From: an uncultured Bacilli bacterium
GTDB taxonomy: Bacteria > Bacillota_I > Bacilli_A > RF39 > UBA660
Reading direction: 5' to 3'
DNA length: 7,367 nucleotides
NCBI GenBank assembly: GCA_934102255.1
Contig: CAKOSN010000052.1
Coordinates: 1-7,367 of the forward strand
Of this stretch, positions 1 to 6,225 are shown one piece after another (positions within the stretch are counted from its first letter, which is position 1; every line of letters starts with the position of its first letter). The position numbers and the translations under genes were made by a program. The notes under the pieces are model-generated. The model ran no database searches. It worked only from the letters and a program-made list of their open reading frames with translations, and was not told where the DNA came from.

Positions 1-33
1 CAAAAAAAAATAAGAAAGGGAATACCTTTCTTA
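1..33 (-). terminator. Intrinsic (rho-independent) terminator, minus strand
   Basis: A perfect 9-bp inverted repeat (positions 11-19 and 25-33, 5-nt loop) with two G-C pairs at the loop end. On the minus strand it is followed by an uninterrupted run of nine T (plus-strand A at 2-10), the standard form of an intrinsic terminator. The plus strand has no T-run after the hairpin, so it works in one direction. It ends whatever is transcribed through the non-coding stretch to its right: the histidine kinase mRNA, a small RNA, or a leader RNA of a gene beyond the left edge. Confidence 0.85.
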
Positions 34-349
34 AAAAGTGTGAGTTTATTGTTTATATGTTATCTTAATTGTATAGGGTTTATATATGAATTATCATAAT
101 TACATTATGATTTCTTGTATCTACCATTAACTTTATATATATCGTTAATGTCCACAAGCGTTTGATTTGGCTAATTCTTAACCTATCTTTATATCTTTTT
201 GTAAGATATATTGTTTATATAATAATTAAATTTTTTACATCTTTTAATTACCTTTTCTTCTTTCTAAACTATCATTCTTCCTTTCACAATTACATGGTAC
301 CAATTAATTATGAAAAATATGTGATAGAAAAGTGAAAGTTATTTTTTTA
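34..349. other. Gene-free AT-rich region with several short hairpins
   Basis: No reading frame with a ribosome binding site is visible on either strand; the few ATG-started frames stop within about 15 codons. Perfect inverted repeats lie at 93-111 (8-bp arms, 3-nt loop), 125-150 (7-bp arms, 12-nt loop) and 190-210 (8-bp arms, 5-nt loop). Two crossing helices lie at 269-338, just after the histidine kinase stop codon. The only less AT-rich patch is about 149-171. I do not recognise a known RNA family (not 6S, SRP, RNase P, tmRNA or T-box by eye). Because a minus-strand terminator closes the region, it may be a 3' UTR, a small RNA or a leader. Hairpins of this size also arise by chance in such AT-rich sequence. 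Confidence 0.5.
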
Positions 350-1747
350 TTATTTTTTTATTTGAAAATAGAAAGTTGTACCTTTATCTTTAACACTACT
401 TACACCATACTTGAAATTATGCTGCTCTAAAATATTTTTTACTATTGACAATCCTAATCCGGTACCAACTACATTTCTTTTATGGTTCTTTTCTTTTTTA
501 TAATAACGGTTCCAAATATTAGGAAGGTCTTTTTCATCAATACCTTTACCAGTATCAATTATTTCTACTTTACAATCTTTAGAACTTTCAGTAATTCTTA
601 TTGTAACGGTTAAATCATCGCCCGTATAGTTAATAGCATTATTAATTAAGTTATAAATAACTTGACTAATTCTTTTTTTATCGGCTTTAACAATGATACT
701 TTCTGGACTTTCTAGGATTAAATTATAATTTTCAGTTTCTTTTATAATTTGATATCTTTTTAAAATATCACTAATTAGTTCGACTATATCAAAACTTTCA
801 ATATTTAAGGTTTCTTGATTATTTTGAAGTTTACTAAGCTCTAATATATCATTTACTAAAATGTTTAAGCGGTCTGTTTCATCAATAATAACATTTAAAT
901 TTTCTTTAGTTTTTTCTTTATTATCTAAAGTTATATCCCTAATCATTTCAGCATAAGCTTTTATCATAGTTAATGGAGTCTTTAAGTCATGTGAAACATT
1001 GGCCATTAAATCACGACGATACTCATCAGTTTTAGAAACTTCTTGTTCCAAATAATTAAGAGTGTTAGCTAGTTCATCAATTTCTCTAATACCAGTTGTT
1101 GTAAATTGAACATTATAGTTACCTTCTGCTAACTTTTTAGCATTCTTAGTCATATCGCTTATTGGTTTAGCAATTCTTCGTGATAAAAACATGGCAATAA
1201 CTATGGAAAATAAAATAGCTAGAAGGGTTACATAAATTAATTGATTTTTTATTAATGATGTAGTAGTACCAATATCTTCTAATGAAGTAAATAGAAAGAT
1301 ATAACCATTACCTTTTTTAATCCCATATAAAAGAGAAACACTATTGTTTATAGGATTTAATATTTTTTCAAAAGATGTTTCTTCGCCTGATTGCTTAAAC
1401 TTAATTAATTCTTTATCTATTATTTTATTACGACCTAAAAGACAAGAGGAAATCTTATTATTATAGTAATATTGGTTACCATAATAATCCATGTATTCTA
1501 AGCAAATGTTATTATCTAGAGTTATATCATCCATGGATTCTATAATGTTATTACCGTCAATATTCATTATTTGCTCTACTAGTTCATTCATATAGTTTAT
1601 TTGATATTTTTCATAGTAAATCTTAAAGAAGACAATCTGAACTAACCATAGTAAAAGTAAAATAGAAATAGAGAATACAATTAAATATTCCAGAGTTTTA
1701 AAATGAAGGGAGTTTCTTAGTTTCCCAGTTTTAATTTTGGTATTCAA
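350..1747 (-). CDS. Two-component sensor histidine kinase, membrane-bound, HAMP/HisKA/HATPase_c
   Basis: A 465-aa sensor kinase that autophosphorylates on a histidine and passes the phosphate to the regulator encoded just upstream. Visible in order: transmembrane helix at about 19-42; external sensor region at about 45-165 with two cysteines (C82, C102); second transmembrane helix at about 170-188; HAMP linker at about 189-241; HisKA with the H-box SHDLKTPL and phospho-acceptor H253; N-box NLINNAINY (366-374); G1 box DTGKG (398-402); G2 box GTGLGLS (428-434). All catalytic boxes are intact, so it should be active. The start codon is TTG, preceded by AGGA with a 7-nt gap. The next Met lies after the first membrane helix, so TTG is the best start. 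It overlaps the end of the regulator gene by 17 nt, implying coupled translation. The sensor region is not recognised, so the signal is unknown. Confidence 0.95.
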   Translation of the reverse strand: MNTKIKTGKLRNSLHFKTLEYLIVFSISILLLLWLVQIVFFKIYYEKYQINYMNELVEQIMNIDGNNIIESMDDITLDNNICLEYMDYYGNQYYYNNKISSCLLGRNKIIDKELIKFKQSGEETSFEKILNPINNSVSLLYGIKKGNGYIFLFTSLEDIGTTTSLIKNQLIYVTLLAILFSIVIAMFLSRRIAKPISDMTKNAKKLAEGNYNVQFTTTGIREIDELANTLNYLEQEVSKTDEYRRDLMANVSHDLKTPLTMIKAYAEMIRDITLDNKEKTKENLNVIIDETDRLNILVNDILELSKLQNNQETLNIESFDIVELISDILKRYQIIKETENYNLILESPESIIVKADKKRISQVIYNLINNAINYTGDDLTVTIRITESSKDCKVEIIDTGKGIDEKDLPNIWNRYYKKEKNHKRNVVGTGLGLSIVKNILEQHNFKYGVSSVKDKGTTFYFQIKK

Positions 1748-2393
1748 ATTTATATCCTATTGCTCTAACCGTAACAATAAATTTACGATATTTGCCAAGA
1801 CTATTACGTAGAGTTTTAATGTGAGTGTCTATCGTACGGTCATCCCCAAAAAAGTCATAACCCCAAATATTAGTCAATAGTTGCTCTCTGGATAAAGCAA
1901 TGTTTTTATTGGTAACTAAATATTTTAATAAGTCATATTCTTTAGGTGTTAAATTAACTTTTTTATCATCTACCCTTACTTCATGAGCTAAGTCATTAAT
2001 AGTTAGGCCTTCAAATTTATAAGTATAACTATCGGTAGTATTTCTTTTTAAGATAGCTTTAACACGCGCTACTAGTTCTTTAGGGCTAAATGGCTTAGTA
2101 ACATAATCATCAATTCCTAAATCGAAGCCAATTAGTTTATCGTACTCTTCGCTACGAGCGGAAAGCATAATAAAGGGAATGTCTTTTGTTTTTTTAATTT
2201 CTTTACAAGCTTGATAACCGTCCATTTTAGGCATCATTATATCCATAATTATTAAATTATAATCAGTATTTTTAGCTTTAGCTATGGCTTCTTGTCCATC
2301 GCCTGCTTCGTCTACTTGGTAATTTTCCATTACTAAATATTCTCTTATAACATTTCTAATTAGTTCTTCATCATCTACTACTAAAATTTTCAT
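1731..2393 (-). CDS. OmpR/PhoB-family DNA-binding response regulator
   Basis: A 220-aa regulator with an N-terminal receiver domain (about 1-117) and a C-terminal winged-helix DNA-binding domain (about 127-218). Receiver landmarks are all present: acidic pair D7/D8, phospho-acceptor D51 in IIMDIMMPKMDG, S78, and K100 in the TKPF motif. The C-terminal half has the family signature LTPKEYDLL (148-156) and the recognition-helix region RTIDTHIKTLRNSLG. The chosen start is the ATG preceded by TAAGGA about 10 nt away. A GTG nine bases further upstream would sit almost on top of that site and is rejected. It is first in an operon with the overlapping kinase, which is its probable partner. A repeat array around the promoter suggests autoregulation, but this is inference. 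It resembles PhoP/WalR-like regulators in general; target genes cannot be told. Confidence 0.96.
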   Translation of the reverse strand: MKILVVDDEELIRNVIREYLVMENYQVDEAGDGQEAIAKAKNTDYNLIIMDIMMPKMDGYQACKEIKKTKDIPFIMLSARSEEYDKLIGFDLGIDDYVTKPFSPKELVARVKAILKRNTTDSYTYKFEGLTINDLAHEVRVDDKKVNLTPKEYDLLKYLVTNKNIALSREQLLTNIWGYDFFGDDRTIDTHIKTLRNSLGKYRKFIVTVRAIGYKFEYQN

Positions 2394-2474
2394 AGATATC
2401 ACATCCTTACTTTTTTAATACTAATCTAAAGGTTTATTTTTTATTAATTATTTACTATTTTTTTGGTTATTTAT

Positions 2475-2502
2475 GTATTATCTTAAAACCGTAAAGATAT
2501 AC
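2475..2502 (-). other. Stem-loop at the 5' end of the predicted two-component leader RNA
   Basis: An inverted repeat with arms 2475-2484 and 2494-2502 (9 bp with one bulged base, 9-nt loop) falls a few bases downstream of the predicted transcription start (about 2507). The mRNA would begin with this hairpin, followed by about 80 nt to the start codon. The left arm (2475-2482) can also pair perfectly with 2513-2520, which overlaps the -10 box. 5'-end hairpins often stabilise mRNAs in Bacillota; that role is inferred here. Confidence 0.35.
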
Positions 2503-2598
2503 TTTTTTAGTTGATAATACAATTCTTTATTTTAAAATACAATCTTTTTATTTGGCAATATCATTTTTTATTTAATAATATATTGCAAGTACTTTTTA
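2496..2598. repeat. Imperfect direct repeats with 20-21-bp period upstream of the two-component operon
   Basis: Related units begin at 2516, 2536, 2557 and 2577 on the plus strand, with a weaker one at about 2496. Each opens with AATA(C/T) and continues into a T-rich tract; the first two share AATACAAT. The spacing of 20, 21 and 20 bases is close to two helical turns, so similar faces line up. A perfect 12-bp palindrome, TATTTTAAAATA (2528-2539), straddles a unit boundary. Possible roles are binding sites for the response regulator encoded next to it, or phased A-tracts that bend the promoter DNA. The similarity is limited and the base composition is skewed. Confidence 0.4.
2514..2542 (-). 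promoter_or_regulatory. Sigma-A-type promoter of the response regulator/kinase operon
   Basis: On the minus strand, -35 TTGTAT (2542-2537) and -10 TATTAT (2519-2514) are separated by exactly 17 bases. The predicted start is near 2507, giving a leader of about 114 nt to the regulator ATG. The boxes lie within the 20-21-bp repeats. An extended -10 (TGCTATAAT, 2609-2601) lies further upstream and may be a second promoter. Confidence 0.6.
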
Positions 2599-2600
2599 GA

Positions 2601-2609
2601 ATTATAGCA
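2601..2609 (-). promoter_or_regulatory. Extended -10 element, possible second promoter for the two-component operon
   Basis: TGCTATAAT on the minus strand is a perfect extended -10 (TGnTATAAT). No good -35 is seen at the proper distance, which extended -10 promoters often lack. It would give a leader of about 200 nt running through the repeat array. The rest of the 2620-2700 stretch holds no gene. Confidence 0.35.
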
Positions 2610-2692
2610 AATTTTTAAATAAATGATTTAAGTCTTAAAGTTTGACTTCTTAAACCGTAGTTATTTTATTATAAATTTGTGAAGAATAAATG

Positions 2693-2713
2693 AAAAAAAG
2701 AACTTTAGAAGTT
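2693..2713 (-). terminator. Weak terminator candidate at the end of the yebC-family gene
   Basis: A short inverted repeat, AACTT-cta-AAGTT on the minus strand (2713-2701), overlaps the stop codon. One base later comes a run of seven T (plus-strand A at 2693-2699). The stem is only 5 bp with one G-C pair, so termination would be poor and read-through into the two-component operon is possible. Confidence 0.25.
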
Positions 2714-3421
2714 GGCGACATTATGATAAATATCAGTAACATCATCAATATCATCTAAAAGATTATAAAGTCTTTCAAATAACATTTTATCTTCTTCATT
2801 AAGTTCTACTTCTTCTTTAGCATACCAGCCAATTTCATCTAATTCATAATCAACGTTTGGAATAATACTTTCTACTACGTCTTTTAATTTATGTTGGTCT
2901 GTTGGATTCACAGAGATTGTCATGACTCCGTCTTCAAAAGTTTCTTCGATTGGTTCAATTCCAGCATCTAGAAGCGACATTAATATATCTTCTTCAGAAT
3001 CACAACAGAAGGAAATTACATTTAAATAATCATAGTTATAAGACACTGAGTTATTTACTCCTAAGCTTTTATGAACTTTATTAAATGCTGCTCTTACTTC
3101 ACCAACGGTACGATTAACATTATCAGTTAATGTTTTAATAATTAGAGTTGAGGCTCCAGGTCCAAATCCTTCATACATAACTGTTTGGTAATCTTCTTGA
3201 CCAGCACCCTTAGCTTTATCAATAGCTCTCTTGATAATATCATTAGGTACTTCTTGTTTTTTAGCTTTTTCTACTAAACGTTTTAATTTAATGTTTGTAT
3301 CAATATCTGGATTACCTTTGGCCGCTAAGTATAGTTCTTTAGCAAAGTTTGTATAAATTTTACCACGAGCTGCTCCAGTTTTTTGAATACTTGCTTTTCT
3401 TACTTCATAGGCTCTTCCCAT
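2705..3421 (-). CDS. YebC/PmpR-family protein, YeeI/YebC2 type
   Basis: A 238-aa cytoplasmic protein of the normal length for the YebC family. Seen in the sequence: the start MGRAYEVRKAS, the family signatures VPNDIIKRAIDKAKG and YEGFGPGASTLIIKTLTDNVNRT, and the end YHNVANF. The MGR start and the NVANF/L ending match the YeeI (B. subtilis) and YeeN (E. coli) branch better than the MAGHSKW-starting YebC branch. Family members were long annotated as transcriptional regulators. Recent work on YebC-type proteins and the mitochondrial homologue TACO1 points instead to relief of ribosome stalling at difficult peptide stretches such as prolines; application to this protein is inference. The start is fixed by GGAG 10 nt before the ATG. 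Spacing and a promoter-like box upstream suggest separate expression from the patatin gene. Confidence 0.93.
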   Translation of the reverse strand: MGRAYEVRKASIQKTGAARGKIYTNFAKELYLAAKGNPDIDTNIKLKRLVEKAKKQEVPNDIIKRAIDKAKGAGQEDYQTVMYEGFGPGASTLIIKTLTDNVNRTVGEVRAAFNKVHKSLGVNNSVSYNYDYLNVISFCCDSEEDILMSLLDAGIEPIEETFEDGVMTISVNPTDQHKLKDVVESIIPNVDYELDEIGWYAKEEVELNEEDKMLFERLYNLLDDIDDVTDIYHNVANF

Positions 3422-3458
3422 AAAAAATATTCTCCTTTTCTTTTTTTGTACTTTTCTT

Positions 3459-3487
3459 ATTATATTATAGCCCTAAAAAATACGCAA
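3459..3487 (-). promoter_or_regulatory. Probable promoter of the yebC-family gene
   Basis: On the minus strand the run TATAATATAAT (3469-3459) contains two overlapping perfect -10 boxes. The downstream one (3464-3459) lies 17 bases from TTGCGT (3487-3482), a -35 with only the TTG conserved. The predicted start is about 30 bases before the ATG. The -10 is strong and the -35 weak. Confidence 0.45.
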
Positions 3488-3496
3488 CTTTTTTAG
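3473..3496 (-). repeat. Inverted repeat spanning the patatin stop codon
   Basis: Perfect 8-bp arms (3473-3480 and 3489-3496) flank an 8-nt loop that contains the TTGCG piece. The stem has one G-C pair and the T-run lies inside the 3' arm rather than after it, so it is at best a poor terminator. The patatin TAG stop is the last triplet of the arm. It overlaps the -35 region of the next gene. Confidence 0.3.
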
Positions 3497-4540
3497 AAAG
3501 TTAAAAATAAGATTTTTAGTTTTATAATCTCTTAAAAAATTATTTTGAATATATCTTAATTCAAATCCTAAATTATAAATATGGTATGGATTTATTTTAA
3601 AATAGTTCATAGCATATTCAACAGATTTTACAATCGCTTCTTTATCAGTTTTCACTTTAAAAAAGTTTTTAATTCTGGACATATAACGCTTGGATATTTT
3701 CCTAGTTATAAATTTAATTAAAAAATTAGGTGTTTTTGTAAATGTATATTTATAGCCGTCATACTTTTTTAATACTCTTAATGTGTCATAATAGCCTAAT
3801 AATATATTTTCTCTAATCTTTTCCTGATTTAGTTCTAAAATATTACAGATATTTCTTGAAGGACGTATAGTTATAACTTTACTATTCTTTTTAGCAACAT
3901 TACGATTATGACCAATGCCATTTATTCTTATTTCATAAATAGTATTATAGCCCTTATCTATTAGCATTTTAATTGGACAATTATCATAAAAACCTCCATC
4001 TATATAAATACTATCATCTATCATTGGCGAAAGTTTAAATATTGGTAGTGAACAACTGGCAATTAAATAGTCAACTAACTTTTCTTTTGGTATATCTTTT
4101 TTCTCAATGTATATTGGTTCAAAGTCATGAAGTCTTACGGTTACTAAGCCAAAATCCTTTTTACTTTTATATAATTTTTCTTTATCTATAAGTGTATCTG
4201 CTAATTTTCTTAATTTATCTGTTGATAAACCTTTTTGTTTTACGGCATTTAAAAGAGTAGAATTTAATCCTTGTAAAGCTTTTATAATTTTTTGTTTGCC
4301 ATTTATATAATCGGCAAATTCTTGGTTGATGTCTAATAATTTTTCTGGCTCAATAGTCTGCCAAAGTTTTAATAGTTCTTTGTACTGGCCACTTGCTAGC
4401 AAACAGGCATTAAAGGAACCAATGGATGTTCCTACAAAACCGCTTACATGAATGTGGCATTTTTTAAAAGCGTAGTATGCTCCAATTTGGTAACTACCTT
4501 TTAAACCGCCACCTTCAAGTGCTAAACCAATTTTTTTCAA
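3473..4540 (-). CDS. Patatin-like phospholipase family protein
   Basis: A 355-aa protein whose first 200 residues form a patatin-type lipid acyl hydrolase domain (Ser-Asp dyad, usually hydrolysing phospholipid or lysophospholipid esters). Visible: oxyanion-hole motif GGGLKG (10-15); nucleophile elbow GTSIG (37-41) with S39; and catalytic D181 in DGGFYDNCP. All expected residues are present, so activity is likely. Residues beyond about 230 are basic and aromatic and are not recognised; they may contact membranes. No signal peptide, so cytoplasmic or membrane-associated. The start codon is TTG, with AAGGT 7 nt upstream lying inside the last codons of the preceding gene. Its start follows that gene's stop by one nucleotide, so the two are probably translated together. 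The physiological substrate cannot be told. Confidence 0.93.
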   Translation of the reverse strand: MKKIGLALEGGGLKGSYQIGAYYAFKKCHIHVSGFVGTSIGSFNACLLASGQYKELLKLWQTIEPEKLLDINQEFADYINGKQKIIKALQGLNSTLLNAVKQKGLSTDKLRKLADTLIDKEKLYKSKKDFGLVTVRLHDFEPIYIEKKDIPKEKLVDYLIASCSLPIFKLSPMIDDSIYIDGGFYDNCPIKMLIDKGYNTIYEIRINGIGHNRNVAKKNSKVITIRPSRNICNILELNQEKIRENILLGYYDTLRVLKKYDGYKYTFTKTPNFLIKFITRKISKRYMSRIKNFFKVKTDKEAIVKSVEYAMNYFKINPYHIYNLGFELRYIQNNFLRDYKTKNLIFNFLKKLRIF

Positions 4541-4541
4541 A

Positions 4542-5141
4542 TTAATTACCTTGGTTTGTTATTTTTCCTGTTGTTAATGCAATCTTTCCACTAAATGAAC
4601 CATTTAAAAGACTTGCTTGATCATTATCAGTATAACTTAGCCATACTCTAAATATGTATTGGTGAGTATCTTGTGGGGCGATTGTTATGGCTGTAGATGT
4701 CAAAGTATAATCTTTTCCCGTAACTGCATTAGCAAAATTACCTGTTGCTACTTGTTCTTCACCGCTATCGGTTTTTCTTGCAAGTTCCCATTTAAAATCA
4801 TTAGACACAAAGTTATCAGATATTGTAAAATCAGTTAAATATAAGGTATAAGTTGTAGATATAGTTGATGTTGACTTTGAAGTAATAGCAAATGATGTAT
4901 AAGGTGCACTTGTTTGACGGTCAGAATCATTTATCAACATCATTTTAGCTTCATTAATATATTGACTAGTTAAAAATTCAATATCAAGATTAGCATTGGA
5001 TATGGTTGTATCATTTATCTGGTCAGCCACAGTTATTCTTGCTAAATAATAGGCTCTTGATGCTGAAAAAGTTACTGTTATAATTATCAATGTAATCGAA
5101 ATATATAAAATAACATGTTTCACTGTATCATTCGTATTCAT
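4542..5141 (-). CDS. Membrane-anchored or secreted beta-rich protein of unknown function
   Basis: A 199-aa protein. A short polar N-terminus precedes one hydrophobic helix (about 9-28) and then AYYLARI. The remaining 160 residues are Thr/Ser-rich and strand-like, with no cysteines, consistent with an exported beta-sandwich. The layout resembles a large, poorly described set of exported proteins in gut Bacillota: a hydrophobic start, a middle stretch like TYTLYLTDF, and a closing pattern of the type FRVWLSYTDNDQ...FSGKI. These are distantly reminiscent of TasA/camelysin-type surface proteins; this is recalled pattern similarity, not a search result. The helix could be a signal peptide (possible cut after SRA, residue 30) or an anchor. 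The start is the ATG after GGAGG with 5-nt spacing; an upstream in-frame start at 5198 would lie upstream of the promoter. First gene of a unit with the patatin gene. Confidence 0.8.
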   Translation of the reverse strand: MNTNDTVKHVILYISITLIIITVTFSASRAYYLARITVADQINDTTISNANLDIEFLTSQYINEAKMMLINDSDRQTSAPYTSFAITSKSTSTISTTYTLYLTDFTISDNFVSNDFKWELARKTDSGEEQVATGNFANAVTGKDYTLTSTAITIAPQDTHQYIFRVWLSYTDNDQASLLNGSFSGKIALTTGKITNQGN

Positions 5142-5162
5142 AAAGACCTCCGTACTATAATA

Positions 5163-5191
5163 AGTATATCTTAAATAACTAATATTTACAA
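5163..5191 (-). promoter_or_regulatory. Sigma-A-type promoter of the exported-protein/patatin operon
   Basis: On the minus strand, -35 TTGTAA (5191-5186) and -10 TATACT (5168-5163) are separated by 17 bases. The start would be near 5156, only about 15 bases before the ATG at 5141 and just ahead of the GGAGG site. The very short leader leaves no room for a riboswitch. No terminator is visible between the end of tsaD and this promoter, so read-through from tsaD is possible. Confidence 0.65.
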
Positions 5192-5220
5192 TATGCAATT
5201 TTTAAGTTTTACAAAATTAA

Positions 5221-6225
5221 TTAGTATAATTCTTCGCTTGGATTGGCATTTAAATCTAAGTCAGCAAACTCATTTTTTAAATAAAGTGGATAAGCTGCGG
5301 CACCAATCATAGCAGCATTATCAGTACAATAAAGTAATTTTGGAACTGAAATATTAGCATTATATTTTTCAGCTAACTTAGTTACTTCTTGACGAATATA
5401 TTGGTTTGCTGATACACCACCCGCAATAATTATATTTTTGATGTTTGTTTGCTTAATTGCAAGTTCTAATTTTCGAACTAATTGGTCAGTTGCCACTGTT
5501 TGAAATGAACAAGCAAGATCTTCTTTATTGATTTCTTTATTGCGTTGTGTTTCATTATGCACTAAGTTTATAATGCTTGACTTTAGGCCACTAAAGCTCA
5601 TATTAAGACTTTCATCATTCATTGGAATAGGCAGTTTATAACTTGGCTTACCATTTAAGGCCATTTTTTCAACATTTGGTCCGCCTGGATATTTAAGTCC
5701 CAATACTCTTGCTACTTTATCATAAGCTTCGCCAATAGCATCGTCTAATGTACCACCTAAAACCTTAAATTTATAATCATCTTCCATATAGACAATGTCA
5801 GTATGACCACCGCTAATTATAAGAGCTAAAAGCGGAAATTTCATATCATTTTCCAAGTTATTAGCGTAAATATGACCAGCTAAGTGATTAACTGCAATTA
5901 ATGGTTTATTATATAGTAATGCTAAAGTTTTAGCAGCTTCTACACCTACTAATAAGCTTCCCATTAATCCTGGACCATAAGTTACGGCAATAGCATCCAT
6001 ATCTTCTATTTTCATATTAGCTTTTTTTAAAGTTTCATCTAATACAATAGTTATATTTTCAGCATGCATGCGTGATGCAATTTCAGGAACTACGCCACCA
6101 TAATTTTCATGAGTTGAAATTTGAGTATTAATGACGATTGAAATTACATCTTTACCATTTTTTACAATAGCCATACTAGTTTCATCGCAACTAGATTCGA
6201 TTGCTAATATATATACGTCTTTCAT
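5221..6225 (-). CDS. tsaD: tRNA N6-adenosine threonylcarbamoyltransferase TsaD
   Basis: A 334-aa catalytic subunit of the t6A37 machinery. It transfers the threonylcarbamoyl group from threonylcarbamoyl-AMP to A37 of tRNAs that read ANN codons, working with TsaB (and TsaE in bacteria) in the cytoplasm. Seen: N-terminal ILAIESSCDET (6-16); the metal-binding pair H114 and H118 in NHLAGHIYAN; the ASKHA-type nucleotide-binding segments ISGGHTD (137-143) and IAGGVSAN (267-274); and the third metal ligand D302 in CTDNAAMIG. Length is normal for the bacterial family (about 335-345). The ATG is preceded by AAAGGAG at ideal distance and overlaps the rimI stop as ATGA, so the two are translationally coupled. 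Last gene of the tsaB-rimI-tsaD operon. Confidence 0.98.
   Translation of the reverse strand: MKDVYILAIESSCDETSMAIVKNGKDVISIVINTQISTHENYGGVVPEIASRMHAENITIVLDETLKKANMKIEDMDAIAVTYGPGLMGSLLVGVEAAKTLALLYNKPLIAVNHLAGHIYANNLENDMKFPLLALIISGGHTDIVYMEDDYKFKVLGGTLDDAIGEAYDKVARVLGLKYPGGPNVEKMALNGKPSYKLPIPMNDESLNMSFSGLKSSIINLVHNETQRNKEINKEDLACSFQTVATDQLVRKLELAIKQTNIKNIIIAGGVSANQYIRQEVTKLAEKYNANISVPKLLYCTDNAAMIGAAAYPLYLKNEFADLDLNANPSEELY

Noticed and set aside
290..310. GGTACC sequence resembling a T-box antiterminator core on the minus strand
   Set aside because: The conserved T-box flanks (GGGTGG before ACCGCG) and the specifier stem are missing; it is just the palindrome TGGTACCA.
2394..2402. GTG start three codons upstream of the response regulator ATG
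   Set aside because: The AAGGA site would be only about one base from this GTG; spacing is right for the ATG at 2393.
5142..5198. 19-codon N-terminal extension of the exported protein
   Set aside because: It runs across the predicted promoter and lacks a ribosome binding site; GGAGG 5 nt before the ATG at 5141 fixes the start.
5199..5220. AATTTT...AAAATT hairpin after tsaD as a terminator
   Set aside because: The stem has only A-T pairs and no T-run follows on the minus strand.
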